64,000 nucleotides of DNA, from the NCBI RefSeq assembly GCF_003058055.1, contig NZ_QBTZ01000001.1, forward strand, positions 2,684,001-2,748,000, read 5' to 3'. The notes under the pieces were generated by a model. The model did no database searches and was not told where the DNA came from. It was given only the letters and a program-made list of their open reading frames with translations. The position numbers were made by a program, and so were the translations under genes. This stretch comes from Acidovorax sp. 107. GTDB lineage: Bacteria > Pseudomonadota > Gammaproteobacteria > Burkholderiales > Burkholderiaceae_C. Positions 23,722 to 32,927 of this stretch are shown here, in pieces; position 1 is the first letter of the stretch; each line of letters opens with the position of its first letter.

Positions 23722-23749
23722 AAAACGCCCACTGTGAAGTGGGCGTTTT
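23722..23749. terminator. Bidirectional rho-independent terminator
   Basis: AAAACGCCCACT and AGTGGGCGTTTT form a perfect 12-base inverted repeat with a GTGA loop, giving a T-run on each strand. It lies between nhaR (plus) and the tRNA (minus). Confidence 0.9.
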
Positions 23750-23771
23750 GCTGCAGCAGTTGCTGTTTTTT

Positions 23772-23848
<77 letters not shown>

Positions 23849-23859
23849 GTAAGAAATAA

Positions 23860-23865
23860 ATTATA
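23860..23865 (-). promoter_or_regulatory. -10 box for the initiator tRNA
   Basis: On the minus strand TATAAT lies 12 bases before the first tRNA base. The region upstream falls inside the 3' end of rplQ; no strong -35 was seen. Confidence 0.5.
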
Positions 23866-23870
23866 CCCTA

Positions 23871-24263
23871 TTATTCGGCTGCTGCCGAATTATTTTCGGT
23901 TTCTGCAGCGCGGTCCACCAGTTCGACCAGCGCCATAGGAGCATTGTCGCCCACGCGGAAGCCCATCTTCAGAATGCGGGTGTAGCCGCCAGGACGCACC
24001 TTGAAACGGGGGCCCAGGTCATTGAACAGCTTGGTCACGCTGTCACGGTCGCGCAGGCGGTTGAATGCCAGACGGCGGTTGGCGACAGAGTCTTCCTTGG
24101 CCAGGGTGATCATGGGTTCGATCACGCGGCGCAGTTCCTTGGCCTTGGGAACGGTGGTCTTGATGACTTCGTGCTCGATGAGCGAGTTCATCATGTTCTG
24201 CAGCATCGCGAGGCGGTGCGAGCTGGTGCGGTTGAGTTTGCGGAGGCCGTGTCCGTGGCGCAT
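23871..24263 (-). CDS. rplQ: 50S ribosomal protein L17
   Basis: The 130-residue protein begins [20 protein letters not shown], the L17 signature, and has [20 protein letters not shown] in the middle. L17 sits near the peptide exit tunnel of the large subunit. It is the last gene of the alpha operon, after rpoA, from which it is separated by 154 bases holding two stem-loops. The C-terminus ([12 protein letters not shown]) is slightly extended and its codons form part of a hairpin at the stop codon. Confidence 0.97.
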   Translation of the reverse strand: MRHGHGLRKLNRTSSHRLAMLQNMMNSLIEHEVIKTTVPKAKELRRVIEPMITLAKEDSVANRRLAFNRLRDRDSVTKLFNDLGPRFKVRPGGYTRILKMGFRVGDNAPMALVELVDRAAETENNSAAAE

Positions 24264-24329
24264 GGTGCTTTCCTTCTACTGTCTATGTAATTAAATCGGG
24301 CAGCCGGATCAGGTACTGTCCGAGGCACT

Positions 24330-24345
24330 GTTCCCCTTGGGGAAC
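24330..24345 (-). promoter_or_regulatory. Stem-loop in the rpoA-rplQ gap (second of two)
   Basis: GTTCCCCTTGGGGAAC is a perfect inverted repeat with seven-base arms and a two-base centre. It follows the larger stem at 24351-24368 in the direction of transcription. Confidence 0.5.
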
Positions 24346-24350
24346 GAAAA

Positions 24351-24368
24351 GTCCCCCTTGCGGGGGAC
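24351..24368 (-). terminator. GC-rich stem-loop followed by TTTT in the rpoA-rplQ gap
   Basis: GTCCCCC and GGGGGAC pair around a four-base loop, and on the minus strand TTTT follows directly. It looks like an intrinsic terminator or attenuator between rpoA and rplQ, which would lower rplQ transcription or process the mRNA. Confidence 0.5.
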
Positions 24369-24417
24369 ATCAAATCAGGTGCCCAAACTTTGGGCAGCCT
24401 TCTATTATAGCTTTGGC

Positions 24418-25410
24418 TTAACGCTTGTCCAGACCAGCTGGCGGCCAGTTCTCGAGCTTCATGCCCAGCGTGAGACCACGCGAGGCCAACACTTCTTTGA
24501 TTTCGTTGAGCGACTTTCGGCCCAGGTTAGGGGTCTTGAGCAACTCGTTCTCAGTACGCTGGATCAGGTCACCGATGTAATAGATGTTCTCGGCCTTCAA
24601 GCAGTTGGCAGAACGCACGGTCAGTTCCAGCTCATCCACAGGACGCAGCAGGATCGGATCGAACGTGGCGTTGCCGCGTGGGCCTGCTGGTGCGTCAAAC
24701 GCAGCCAACTCGCCACCTTCCAGCTGTGCAAACACAGCCAGCTGCTCCACCAGAATCTTGGCCGAGGCACGCACTGCGTCTTCGGCAGTGATGGCACCGT
24801 TGGTCTCGATTTCAACCACCAGCTTATCCAGATCGGTGCGTTGCTCCACACGGGCGCTTTCCACGGTGTAGCTCACGCGCTTCACGGGGGAGAACGACGC
24901 GTCCAACACGATACGGCCAATGGACTTGGTCGATTCGTCGGCATAGCGGCGCAGATTACCTGGCACGTAGCCACGGCCCTTCTCGACCTTGATCTGCATG
25001 TCCAGCTTACCGCCGGCAGACAGGTTCGCAATCACGTGATCAGGATTGACGATTTCCACGTCGTGAGGGGTCTGGATGTCACGGGCCGTGACAACGCCTT
25101 CGCCATCTTTGCGCAGGCTCAACGTCACTTCATCACGGTTGTGCAGCTTGAACACCACACCCTTGAGGTTCAACAGGATGTTGACCACATCTTCTTGAAC
25201 GCCGTCAATGGACGAGTACTCGTGCAGTACCCCTGCAATCGTGACTTCCGTCGCTGCGTAACCCACCATGGACGAGAGCAGGACGCGCCGGATGGCATTG
25301 CCCAGCGTGTGGCCGTAGCCACGCTCGAACGGCTCCAGCGCGACCTTGGCACGATTGTGGCCAAGCTGTTCGACATTGATCGCCTTGGGTTTCAGCAAAT
25401 TGGTTTGCAT
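24418..25410 (-). CDS. rpoA: RNA polymerase alpha subunit
   Basis: The 330-residue protein has the N-terminal assembly domain (residues about 1-235; [28 protein letters not shown]-type block) and C-terminal DNA/activator domain (about 250-325; [40 protein letters not shown]). Full length matches other betaproteobacterial RpoA. It follows rpsD in the alpha operon. The two halves are joined by a normal flexible linker ([10 protein letters not shown]). Confidence 0.98.
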   Translation of the reverse strand: MQTNLLKPKAINVEQLGHNRAKVALEPFERGYGHTLGNAIRRVLLSSMVGYAATEVTIAGVLHEYSSIDGVQEDVVNILLNLKGVVFKLHNRDEVTLSLRKDGEGVVTARDIQTPHDVEIVNPDHVIANLSAGGKLDMQIKVEKGRGYVPGNLRRYADESTKSIGRIVLDASFSPVKRVSYTVESARVEQRTDLDKLVVEIETNGAITAEDAVRASAKILVEQLAVFAQLEGGELAAFDAPAGPRGNATFDPILLRPVDELELTVRSANCLKAENIYYIGDLIQRTENELLKTPNLGRKSLNEIKEVLASRGLTLGMKLENWPPAGLDKR

Positions 25411-25523
25411 TCAGACTTCCTCTCAATACCCCCAGCTCGTTACACCGGTAAGGCTGGTGAAGCGCCTAAACCGCGATGCCTCGCGGTTCAGGGACGGTTT
25501 TCTTGAATTACGTACTCGACCGA

Positions 25524-26147
25524 TTAGCGCGAGTACAACTCAACGATCAGCGATTCGTTGATGTCGGCGCCAAACTCGTCGCGGTCCGGCACCTTCTTGA
25601 AGATGCCTTCTGCCTTCTCGGCATTCACTTCCACCCACGCAGGCATACCCACTTGGGCGGCCAGTTGCAGGGCTTCCACCACACGGTTTTGCTTCTTGGA
25701 CTTTTCGCGCACAGCCACCACGTCGCCCGTCTTCACGAGGTACGAAGCGATGTTCACGGACTTGCCATTCACGGTGATCGCCTTGTGCGACACCAGCTGA
25801 CGTGCTTCGGCGCGGGTCGAACCGAAACCCATGCGGTACACCACGTTGTCCAGACGCGATTCCAGCAGGAACAGCAGGTTGGCGCCGGTGTTGCCCTTCT
25901 TGCCTTCAGCGGCTTCGAAGTAACGGCGGAATTGCTTTTCCAGCACGCCGTACATGCGCTTGACCTTCTGCTTTTCACGCAGTTGCAGACCGTAGTCCGA
26001 AGTACGGGCACCGGAGGTGCGGCCGTGCTGACCAGGCTTGGAGTCGAATTTGGACTTGTCAGCGATCGAGCGGCGAGCGCTCTTCAGGAACAGGTCCGTG
26101 CCTTCACGGCGGGAGAGTTTGGCCTTGGGGCCGAGGTAACGTGCCAC
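25524..26147 (-). CDS. rpsD: 30S ribosomal protein S4
   Basis: The 207-residue primary 16S-rRNA-binding protein has the start [20 protein letters not shown] and the S4 RNA-binding domain [37 protein letters not shown]. It also represses the alpha operon by binding its mRNA in E. coli; a matching site was not searched for here. It lies between rpsK and rpoA with normal short spacing. The Lys/Arg-rich N-terminus lacks the zinc-binding cysteines of some S4 forms. Confidence 0.97.
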   Translation of the reverse strand: MARYLGPKAKLSRREGTDLFLKSARRSIADKSKFDSKPGQHGRTSGARTSDYGLQLREKQKVKRMYGVLEKQFRRYFEAAEGKKGNTGANLLFLLESRLDNVVYRMGFGSTRAEARQLVSHKAITVNGKSVNIASYLVKTGDVVAVREKSKKQNRVVEALQLAAQVGMPAWVEVNAEKAEGIFKKVPDRDEFGADINESLIVELYSR

Positions 26148-26239
26148 TTGAGCTTCCTTTGTGTCATCTACCGCAAACCATTGCGGGAGCCGCCTGAGGC
26201 GCTTGCGCGTTCACAGGCGGCGGTGGGCTTAGAGAGAGA

Positions 26240-26644
26240 TTAGATACGACGACGCTTTTGAGGGCGGCAGCCGTTGTGAGGCACCGGGGTCACATCGGAG
26301 ATCGACGTGATACGGATGCCCAGTGCGCCCAGTGCGCGCACCGACGACTCACGGCCAGGACCTGGGCCCTTGATTTCAACGTCAAGGTTCTTAATACCTT
26401 GATCGATGGCAGCGCGGCCAGCCACTTCCGAAGCCACTTGGGCTGCGAATGGAGTGGACTTGCGCGAGCCCTTGAAACCTTGGCCACCGGACGAGGCCCA
26501 CGACAGGGCATTGCCCTGGCGGTCGGTGATCGTGATGATGGTGTTATTGAACGAGGCGTGCACGTGTGCAATGCCGTCCGAAACATTCTTCCGGACCTTC
26601 TTGCGGACGCGCTGAGCTGCGTTATTGGCAGGAGACTTAGCCAT
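26240..26644 (-). CDS. rpsK: 30S ribosomal protein S11
   Basis: The 134-residue platform protein of the small subunit near the mRNA exit site has the core [40 protein letters not shown] and the end [18 protein letters not shown]. Length and C-terminal Cys/Arg tail match the family. It starts 16 bases after rpsM and belongs to the alpha operon. Confidence 0.97.
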   Translation of the reverse strand: MAKSPANNAAQRVRKKVRKNVSDGIAHVHASFNNTIITITDRQGNALSWASSGGQGFKGSRKSTPFAAQVASEVAGRAAIDQGIKNLDVEIKGPGPGRESSVRALGALGIRITSISDVTPVPHNGCRPQKRRRI

Positions 26645-26660
26645 GATGATCTTTCAATCT

Positions 26661-27026
26661 TTATTTCTTCAGTGCAGCGGCACCCTTGCGCGGACCCTTG
26701 CGGGTACGGGCGTTGGTACGGGTGCGCTGACCACGCATTGGCAGACCGCGGCGATGGCGGAAGCCACGATAGCAGCCGATGTCCATCAAACGCTTGATGT
26801 TCATCGTGGTTTCGCGGCGCAGGTCACCTTCAATGGTGAACTGCTCGATTTGCTCGCGAATTTTTTCCAGGTCGCCGTCCGTCAGATCCTTGATCTTCTT
26901 GGAGTAAGCGATACCAGTTGCTTCGCAGATCTTGCGAGCGCGGGTGCGACCAATGCCAAAAATGGCGGTCAAACCGATTTCCGCGTGCTTGTGCGGCGGA
27001 ATGTTAATGCCAGCGATACGTGCCAT
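26661..27026 (-). CDS. rpsM: 30S ribosomal protein S13
   Basis: The 121-residue head protein of the small subunit contacts the tRNA and the 50S through intersubunit bridges. It begins [20 protein letters not shown] and carries the helix-hairpin-helix [16 protein letters not shown] and the basic C-terminal tail [19 protein letters not shown]. Encoded 23 bases after rpmJ in the alpha operon. Confidence 0.97.
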   Translation of the reverse strand: MARIAGINIPPHKHAEIGLTAIFGIGRTRARKICEATGIAYSKKIKDLTDGDLEKIREQIEQFTIEGDLRRETTMNIKRLMDIGCYRGFRHRRGLPMRGQRTRTNARTRKGPRKGAAALKK

Positions 27027-27049
27027 ATGCGTCCTCTAATACTTTCCAA

Positions 27050-27163
27050 TCAACCTTGGCGCTGCTTGTGACGCAGATCCGTGCAGATCACGCGCACCAC
27101 ACCCTTGCGGCGGATGATCTTGCAGTTGCGGCAGATTTTTTTGACCGAAGCCGAAACTCTCAT
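27050..27163 (-). CDS. rpmJ: 50S ribosomal protein L36
   Basis: The 37-residue zinc-ribbon protein reads [20 protein letters not shown] then [17 protein letters not shown]. Cys11, Cys14, Cys27 and His32 form the zinc site, so this is the zinc-binding (C+) form. It is too short for many gene finders. It lies between secY (ends 27301) and rpsM; infA, which often sits here in related bacteria, is absent. Confidence 0.95.
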   Translation of the reverse strand: MRVSASVKKICRNCKIIRRKGVVRVICTDLRHKQRQG

Positions 27164-27300
27164 TGCATTCTCCTAAAACTTTTCCATCCGTCCCGGCTGC
27201 TTCGCACGGAACACAATTTGTGCCCGCGAAAATCGTGGGGCGCCAACTCAACCGATATCCAACTCTTTGCAGTCAGCGCTGAACGCTGCCTTTGTCGCCA

Positions 27301-28620
27301 TCAACCGCCTGCACTGCCCTTGAAGTTCGCCTTCTTGAGCAGCGACTCGTATTGCTGAGACATCATGTAGTTCTGGACCTGGGCCATGAAGTCCATGGTC
27401 ACCACCACTATGATCAGCAGCGAAGTTCCACCAAAGTAAAACGGTACGTTGTACTTCAGGATCAGAAACTCCGGCAGCAGACACACGAATGTGATGTACA
27501 CAGCACCAGCCAAGGTCAGGCGAACCAGGATCTTGTCGATGTAGCGTGCCGTTTGCTCACCTGGACGAATGCCCGGAATGAACGCGCCACTCTTCTTCAG
27601 GTTGTCTGCTGTTTCACGGCTGTTGAACACCAAGGCCGTGTAGAAGAAGCAGAAGAAGATGATCGCAGCAGCATAAAACATCACATAGATCGGCTGACCA
27701 GGGGTCAGTGCGCCGGAGATGTCCTTGAGCCAGCGCATCGATTCACCCGCGCTGAACCAGTTCACCACCGTAGCAGGTAGCAAGATGATCGACGATGCAA
27801 AGATCGGTGGAATCACACCGGCCATGTTCAGCTTCAGCGGCAAGTGCGACGATTGACCGCCATACACCTTGTTGCCGACCTGCCGCCGTGCATAGTTCAC
27901 CAGAATCTTGCGCTGACCACGCTCCACGAACACCACGAAGTAGGTCACGAGACCGACCACGATGACGATAAAGATGGCGGCCAGAATGCTCATCGCACCG
28001 GTACGAACCAACTCCAGAAGACCACCAATCGAACTAGGCAATCCGGCAGCAATACCACCGAAAATCAGGATCGAGATCCCGTTGCCGAGTCCACGCTCGG
28101 TAATCTGCTCACCCAGCCACATCAGGAACATCGTGCCTGCCGTCAGGCTGACGACTGCAGTCAGTCGAAAGCCGAAACCGGGGCTCAACACGAGACCTGC
28201 CGAGCTTTCCAAGGCCACAGCGATACCCAGCGACTGAAACAGGGCCAGGCCCAAGGTTCCATAGCGCGTGTATTGCGTGATCTTCCGGCGACCAGCTTCG
28301 CCTTCCTTCTTCAACTGCTCAAACGCGGGCAGCACATAGGTCATCAGCTGCATGATGATCGATGCCGAGATGTACGGCATGATCCCCAGAGCAAACACCG
28401 TGAAACGCGACAGCGCGCCACCCGAGAACATGTTGAACAGGTTCAGGATGCCACCCTGCTGGCCACTGAACAGCTGCTGAAGTTGGGCTGGATCGATACC
28501 AGGCACAGGGATGTGAGCCCCGATGCGGTAAACGACCAGCGCCAGCAACAGAAAAACCAGACGCCGACGCAGGTCGCCGAATTTTCCGGTCTTTGCAATT
28601 TGAGCCGCGCTAGTAGCCAC
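27301..28620 (-). CDS. secY: Protein translocase channel subunit SecY
   Basis: The 439-residue inner-membrane protein with ten helices forms the SecYEG channel. Signatures: the plug and first helices with [33 protein letters not shown] block (here [19 protein letters not shown]), the cytoplasmic loop [17 protein letters not shown], and the SRP/ribosome loop [18 protein letters not shown]. It follows rplO by 24 bases. Normal length and helix order. Confidence 0.98.
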   Translation of the reverse strand: MATSAAQIAKTGKFGDLRRRLVFLLLALVVYRIGAHIPVPGIDPAQLQQLFSGQQGGILNLFNMFSGGALSRFTVFALGIMPYISASIIMQLMTYVLPAFEQLKKEGEAGRRKITQYTRYGTLGLALFQSLGIAVALESSAGLVLSPGFGFRLTAVVSLTAGTMFLMWLGEQITERGLGNGISILIFGGIAAGLPSSIGGLLELVRTGAMSILAAIFIVIVVGLVTYFVVFVERGQRKILVNYARRQVGNKVYGGQSSHLPLKLNMAGVIPPIFASSIILLPATVVNWFSAGESMRWLKDISGALTPGQPIYVMFYAAAIIFFCFFYTALVFNSRETADNLKKSGAFIPGIRPGEQTARYIDKILVRLTLAGAVYITFVCLLPEFLILKYNVPFYFGGTSLLIIVVVTMDFMAQVQNYMMSQQYESLLKKANFKGSAGG

Positions 28621-28644
28621 AGATGCCTTCCTTCAGTGCCACAC

Positions 28645-29076
28645 TCAGGCGACGCTGCCGCCAGCAGCTTCAATCGCTGCCTTGGCACCAGCCGTAGCAC
28701 CCACGCCAGACAGTTTGACTGCCTTGGTCAGGGAGCCGCTCTTGATGACCTTGACCACCTTGGCCAGCTCACCCACCAGACCTGCCTGCTTGAGTGCCAG
28801 CACGTCCACTTCGGCCAAGCCGAGTTGGTCCAGAGCCGTCAGCGTGACTTCTGCATTGAACTTGAGCAGATGCGACTTGAAGCCGCGCTTGGGCAAGCGA
28901 CGTTGCAGAGGCATTTGACCGCCTTCGAAGCCCACCTTGTGGTAGCCACCGGAGCGGGACTTTTGGCCCTTGTGACCACGGCCAGCGGTCTTGCCCAGGC
29001 CGGAGCCGATACCACGGCCTACGCGGCGCTTGGCATGCTTGGCGCCGTCAGCGGGCTTGATGCTATTGAGTTCCAT
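28645..29076 (-). CDS. rplO: 50S ribosomal protein L15
   Basis: The 143-residue late-assembling large-subunit protein has the Gly/Arg-rich start [40 protein letters not shown], and the C-terminal globular domain [20 protein letters not shown]. It begins 10 bases past the rpmD stop codon in the spc operon. Confidence 0.97.
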   Translation of the reverse strand: MELNSIKPADGAKHAKRRVGRGIGSGLGKTAGRGHKGQKSRSGGYHKVGFEGGQMPLQRRLPKRGFKSHLLKFNAEVTLTALDQLGLAEVDVLALKQAGLVGELAKVVKVIKSGSLTKAVKLSGVGATAGAKAAIEAAGGSVA

Positions 29077-29086
29077 GATCTATCTC

Positions 29087-29269
29087 TCAGACGATTTTGA
29101 CCAGGTAGCTGATCTTGTTAATCATGCCGCGAACTTCGGGCGAATCCTTCAATTCGCTGACGCTGTTCAGCTTGCGCAGACCCAGGCCACGGACTGTGGC
29201 GCGGTGCGATTCCTTGGTGCCGATCGGGCTGCGCACCAGTTGAATCTTGACGGTTTGTTGCGTTGTCAT
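29087..29269 (-). CDS. rpmD: 50S ribosomal protein L30
   Basis: The 60-residue protein reads [20 protein letters not shown] and ends [16 protein letters not shown], a typical short bacterial L30. It binds 23S and 5S regions of the large subunit. It lies between rpsE and rplO with about 10-15-base gaps. Confidence 0.95.
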   Translation of the reverse strand: MTTQQTVKIQLVRSPIGTKESHRATVRGLGLRKLNSVSELKDSPEVRGMINKISYLVKIV

Positions 29270-29283
29270 ATTCAGGCTCCGGT

Positions 29284-29802
29284 TCAGGCGAAGATGTCTT
29301 CGACTGTCTTGCCGCGCTTGGCTGCCACATTCGACGGGGTGGTCGAATTGACAAGTGCGTCAAAGGTGGCACGGACCATGTTGTAGGGATTGGACGAACC
29401 GTGGCTCTTGGCCACAATATCGGTCACACCCAGCACTTCAAAGACTGCGCGCATTGGACCGCCAGCGATGATACCGGTACCCTTGGGAGCCGGAGCCATC
29501 ATCACCACGGCCGCGCCATGATGGCCGGTCACGTTGTGATAGATGGTGCCGTTCTTCAGAGAAACCTTGACCATGTTGCGGCGGGCTTCTTCCATCGCTT
29601 TTTGCACGGCAGCAGGCACTTCCTTCGACTTGCCCTTACCCATGCCCACGCGGCCATCACCGTCGCCGACCACCGTCAGTGCGGCGAAACCGAGAATACG
29701 GCCACCCTTCACGACTTTGGTCACGCGGTTGACCGCGATCATTTTTTCGCGCAGACCGTCGTCACGACCTTCGTCTTGCACTTTGGGTTGAAATTTAGCC
29801 AT
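29284..29802 (-). CDS. rpsE: 30S ribosomal protein S5
   Basis: The 172-residue small-subunit protein is involved in decoding accuracy and mRNA entry. The N-terminal double-stranded-RNA-binding domain has [20 protein letters not shown] and [20 protein letters not shown]; the C-terminal fold has [20 protein letters not shown]. Length is normal. Spc operon, between rplR and rpmD. Confidence 0.97.
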   Translation of the reverse strand: MAKFQPKVQDEGRDDGLREKMIAVNRVTKVVKGGRILGFAALTVVGDGDGRVGMGKGKSKEVPAAVQKAMEEARRNMVKVSLKNGTIYHNVTGHHGAAVVMMAPAPKGTGIIAGGPMRAVFEVLGVTDIVAKSHGSSNPYNMVRATFDALVNSTTPSNVAAKRGKTVEDIFA

Positions 29803-29819
29803 TTTTTATTCCGCTCCGC

Positions 29820-30185
29820 TTAGAACTGCAGGCCGGCTTCACGGGCTGCGTCGGCCAGGGCCTTGACGCGACCGTGGTAGGCAAAGCCTGCGCGATCAAA
29901 TGCAACCTTCTCGACACCTGCAGCCTTCGCCTTTTCAGCGATACGCTTGCCGATGATCTGGGCTGCAGCGGCATTGCCACCCTTGCCCGAACCGCCGAGC
30001 GACTTGCGCACGTCGGCTTCTGCCGTCGAAGCGCTTGCCAGCACCTTGCTGCCGTCGCCGGAGATCACACTGGCGTAGATATGGAGGTTCGTGCGGTTCA
30101 CGGTGAGACGCGCCACGCCTTGCTGTGCAATGCGGATGCGGGTCTGGCGCGAACGACGAAGACGCTGCTCTTTCTTGGTCAACAT
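29820..30185 (-). CDS. rplR: 50S ribosomal protein L18
   Basis: The 121-residue 5S-rRNA-binding protein has the Arg/Lys-rich start [20 protein letters not shown] and [40 protein letters not shown] at the end. Together with L5 and 5S rRNA it forms the central protuberance. It lies 11 bases after rplF. Confidence 0.97.
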   Translation of the reverse strand: MLTKKEQRLRRSRQTRIRIAQQGVARLTVNRTNLHIYASVISGDGSKVLASASTAEADVRKSLGGSGKGGNAAAAQIIGKRIAEKAKAAGVEKVAFDRAGFAYHGRVKALADAAREAGLQF

Positions 30186-30196
30186 GTTGCAGCTCC

Positions 30197-30730
30197 TTAT
30201 TTCTTCTTGGTCTCTTTGATCGTGATCTTTTCGTCCGCATAGCGGATGCCCTTGCCCTTGTAGGGCTCGGGTGGACGAACAGCACGGATCTCAGCAGCGA
30301 TCTGACCGACGCGCTGACGATCGGCACCCTTGATCACCACTTCAGTGGGGGTCGGGGTGGCAACCGTGATGCCAGCAGGCATGTCGATGTTGACCGGGTG
30401 CGAATAACCTACGGCCAGGTTCAGCTTGGAACCGGCTGCAGCAGCCTTGTAACCCACACCAACCAAGCTCAGCTTCTTCTCAAAGCCCTTGCTGACACCG
30501 ACCACCATGTTGTTGACCAACTGGCGAATCGTGCCGCTCATGGCATTGGCTTCGCGGGAATCATTGGCAGGCTCAAAGCTGAGCTTGCCTTCATTGCTGG
30601 ACACCTTCACCAGCGCGTTTTGCGCCAGCGACAAGGTACCACCAGAACCCTTGACAGAGATCTGGTCGCTTTTCACGGACACATCCACACCTGCGGGGAT
30701 GGTCACGGGCATTTTTCCTACTCGGGACAT
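30197..30730 (-). CDS. rplF: 50S ribosomal protein L6
   Basis: The 177-residue protein has two related L6 domains: [20 protein letters not shown], and the second with [20 protein letters not shown] and the C-terminal [21 protein letters not shown]6 supports elongation-factor binding near the sarcin-ricin loop. Spc operon, between rpsH and rplR. Confidence 0.97.
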   Translation of the reverse strand: MSRVGKMPVTIPAGVDVSVKSDQISVKGSGGTLSLAQNALVKVSSNEGKLSFEPANDSREANAMSGTIRQLVNNMVVGVSKGFEKKLSLVGVGYKAAAAGSKLNLAVGYSHPVNIDMPAGITVATPTPTEVVIKGADRQRVGQIAAEIRAVRPPEPYKGKGIRYADEKITIKETKKK

Positions 30731-30755
30731 TTCAGTTTCTCCTCAATGCCGCGGG

Positions 30756-31151
30756 TTAGGCCACGTAGCAGAGCACTTCGCCACCAACACCGGTAGCTCG
30801 CGCCTTGCGATCGGTCATCACGCCCTTGGGCGTCGTGACAATTGCCACACCCAGACCGTTCATGACTTGTGGAATGGAATCACGGCCTTTGTAGACACGC
30901 AGACCAGGGCGGCTGACACGCTCGATGCGCTCAATCACGGGACGGCCTGCGTAATACTTCAGGGCAATTTCGAGTTCGGACTTGCCAGCTTCGGTCTTGA
31001 CCTGGAAGCCGTCGATATAACCTTCGTCCTTCAGCACTTGGGCGATGGCGATCTTCACTTTGGAAGAAGGCACCAGAACCGTGGCCTTGGAGACCATCTG
31101 TGCATTACGGATGCGGGTCAGCAAGTCAGCGATGGGATCACTCATGCTCAT
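30756..31151 (-). CDS. rpsH: 30S ribosomal protein S8
   Basis: The 131-residue primary 16S-binding protein begins [20 protein letters not shown] and ends [26 protein letters not shown] precedes ATG 31151; a second in-frame ATG six bases on is an alternative. In E. coli S8 represses the spc operon through a leader hairpin upstream of rplE; no such site was sought here. Confidence 0.97.
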   Translation of the reverse strand: MSMSDPIADLLTRIRNAQMVSKATVLVPSSKVKIAIAQVLKDEGYIDGFQVKTEAGKSELEIALKYYAGRPVIERIERVSRPGLRVYKGRDSIPQVMNGLGVAIVTTPKGVMTDRKARATGVGGEVLCYVA

Positions 31152-31171
31152 GTTTAATCTCTCCTGCCTGC

Positions 31172-31477
31172 TTACCAGCTGGCCTTGGTGACACCAGGGA
31201 TGTCGCCATTGAAAGCCAGTTCGCGGATCTTGGCGCGAGCCAGACCGAATTGACGGAAGGTGCCACGTGGACGACCGGTGATTTCACAACGGTTGCGCTG
31301 ACGTGTGGGATTGGCGTTGCGTGGGAGCTTTTGCAGGCCCAGGCGGGCTGCATCACGCTCTTCGTCGCTACGCTTGGCATCGCCAGCGATTGCCTTCAGT
31401 TCCGCATACTTGGTTGCGTACTTGGCTGCCAGTTTTTCGCGCTTCAGTTCGCGCTGGATCAAAGCTACTTTAGCCAT
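31172..31477 (-). CDS. rpsN: 30S ribosomal protein S14
   Basis: The 101-residue head protein of the small subunit is the long form without a zinc ribbon: [20 protein letters not shown], then [20 protein letters not shown] with one cysteine only. It contrasts with L36, which keeps its zinc site. It lies between rplE and rpsH. Confidence 0.97.
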   Translation of the reverse strand: MAKVALIQRELKREKLAAKYATKYAELKAIAGDAKRSDEERDAARLGLQKLPRNANPTRQRNRCEITGRPRGTFRQFGLARAKIRELAFNGDIPGVTKASW

Positions 31478-31485
31478 GCTTCGCC

Positions 31486-32025
31486 TCAGTTCTTGAACGG
31501 GAAACGGAAACCAGCGAGAAGCGCCTTGGCTTCTTCGTCGGACTTGGCCGTCGTGGTGATGCTGATATTGAGACCGCGCAAAGCGTCAACCTTGTCGTAC
31601 TCAATTTCAGGGAAGATGATCTGTTCTTTGACGCCGATGTTGTAGTTGCCACGGCCATCGAAAGCGCGACCGGAGATACCACGGAAGTCACGAACGCGGG
31701 GCAGAGCCACGGTCACGAAACGGTCCAGGAACTCATACATCTGCACGCCACGCAGCGTGACCATGCAACCGATGGCCTGGCCTTCGCGGATCTTGAAACC
31801 GGCGATAGCCTTCTTGGCCTTGGTCACCACAGGCTTCTGACCAGCAATCTTGGTCAGGTCAGCCACGGCGTTGTCCATCACCTTCTTGTCCGAGACTGCT
31901 TCGCTCACGCCCATGTTCAGGGTGATCTTGGTCAGACGGGGAACCTGCATCGGCGAGGTGTAACCGAACTGCTTGGTCAGCTCGGGAGCGATCTTGTCGC
32001 GGTAAATTTCTTGGAGTCGTGCCAT
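31486..32025 (-). CDS. rplE: 50S ribosomal protein L5
   Basis: The 179-residue 5S-rRNA-binding protein of the central protuberance begins [20 protein letters not shown] and has [20 protein letters not shown] and [20 protein letters not shown]. It lies nine bases after rplX and eight before rpsN. Length is typical. Confidence 0.97.
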   Translation of the reverse strand: MARLQEIYRDKIAPELTKQFGYTSPMQVPRLTKITLNMGVSEAVSDKKVMDNAVADLTKIAGQKPVVTKAKKAIAGFKIREGQAIGCMVTLRGVQMYEFLDRFVTVALPRVRDFRGISGRAFDGRGNYNIGVKEQIIFPEIEYDKVDALRGLNISITTTAKSDEEAKALLAGFRFPFKN

Positions 32026-32034
32026 GTTTACCCC

Positions 32035-32355
32035 TTAGGCCGCCTTGATTTCAGCGCCGCTGGACTTGAACACGCGAACGCGCGTGCCGTCAGCCTGCAC
32101 CTTGATGCCCACGCGATCCGCCTTGCCGGTGGCGGCATTGAAGATAGCGACGTTGGACTGGTGAATCGGCATGGCCTTTTCGATGATGCCGCCGGTCGTG
32201 CCCTTCATGGGGTTTGGCTTGGCGTGCTTCTTGACGAGGTTGATGCCGTCGATGACGAGGTGGGAGTCATCCTTGCGCAGCGACACAGTGCCGCGCTTAC
32301 CCTTGTCACGGCCGGTCAGCACGATGACTTCGTCGCCCTTGCGAATCTTATTCAT
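32035..32355 (-). CDS. rplX: 50S ribosomal protein L24
   Basis: The 106-residue assembly-initiating protein has the KOW motif [20 protein letters not shown] and the block [20 protein letters not shown]. It binds 23S rRNA near the exit tunnel. Second gene of the spc operon in this window, nine bases after rplN. Confidence 0.97.
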   Translation of the reverse strand: MNKIRKGDEVIVLTGRDKGKRGTVSLRKDDSHLVIDGINLVKKHAKPNPMKGTTGGIIEKAMPIHQSNVAIFNAATGKADRVGIKVQADGTRVRVFKSSGAEIKAA

Positions 32356-32364
32356 GGCGCGTCC

Positions 32365-32733
32365 TTAGAGAACTTCAGGAGCCAGGGACACGATCTTCAT
32401 GAACTTCTCGGTACGCAGTTCACGCGTCACGGGTCCAAAGATGCGGGTGCCGATGGGCTCCAACTTTGCATTCAGCAACACTGCAGCATTGCCGTCGAAT
32501 TTCACGAGCGAACCATCGCCGCGACGAATACCCTTCGCCGTGCGAACCACCACTGCGCTGTAAACCTCGCCTTTTTTGACGCGGCCACGTGGAGCGGCTT
32601 CTTTGATGCTCACCTTGATGATGTCGCCAACGCTTGCATAGCGACGCTTCGAGCCACCCAGCACCTTAATGCAAAGGACGGACTTGGCGCCGGTATTATC
32701 GGCAACCTCTAACCGAGATTCTGTCTGGATCAT
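32365..32733 (-). CDS. rplN: 50S ribosomal protein L14
   Basis: The 122-residue protein starts [20 protein letters not shown], the conserved L14 start, so ATG 32733 is chosen over an upstream ATG at 32754. The end has [21 protein letters not shown]14 bridges the subunits with L19. It is the first gene of the spc cluster here; rpsQ and rpmC of the S10 operon do not precede it, and a consensus-like promoter lies about 160-185 bases upstream. Confidence 0.97.
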   Translation of the reverse strand: MIQTESRLEVADNTGAKSVLCIKVLGGSKRRYASVGDIIKVSIKEAAPRGRVKKGEVYSAVVVRTAKGIRRGDGSLVKFDGNAAVLLNAKLEPIGTRIFGPVTRELRTEKFMKIVSLAPEVL

Positions 32734-32864
32734 TTCAATATTCCCAACTTGCACCAGAAGACAACAGCCCCAGAGAACTTCTCAAGGGCTGCAGATCAGC
32801 CAGTCAGTCTTGGGCCCGTCGTCCGCACCGCAAACCATTTGCAGCACTTCCCGCTGGGCAGAAA

Positions 32865-32885
32865 CTTCGCGCTTTAAACGCGAAG
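32865..32885 (-). promoter_or_regulatory. Stem-loop at the predicted 5' end of the spc mRNA
   Basis: CTTCGCG (32865-32871) pairs with CGCGAAG (32879-32885) around CTTTAAA. The transcription start predicted from the -10 box is near 32885, so the mRNA would begin with this stem, which could protect its 5' end or act in control. Confidence 0.5.
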
Positions 32886-32891
32886 CCCTCG

Positions 32892-32920
32892 ATTATTGCA
32901 AAGGACTTTCAGGAAGTCAA
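32892..32920 (-). promoter_or_regulatory. Sigma-70 promoter of the spc ribosomal operon
   Basis: On the minus strand, -35 TTGACT (32920-32915) and -10 AATAAT (32897-32892) are separated by 17 bases. The -35 begins only eight bases past the glpD stop codon. Confidence 0.75.
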
Positions 32921-32927
32921 GCGTGTG

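Noticed and set aside
27164..27300. A possible infA between secY and rpmJ
   Set aside because: The gap is only 137 bases and no frame has the IF-1 pattern; infA must lie elsewhere.
32865..32885. Hairpin as terminator for glpD
   Set aside because: There is no T-run after it and it coincides with the predicted spc start, so it is listed as a leader structure instead.
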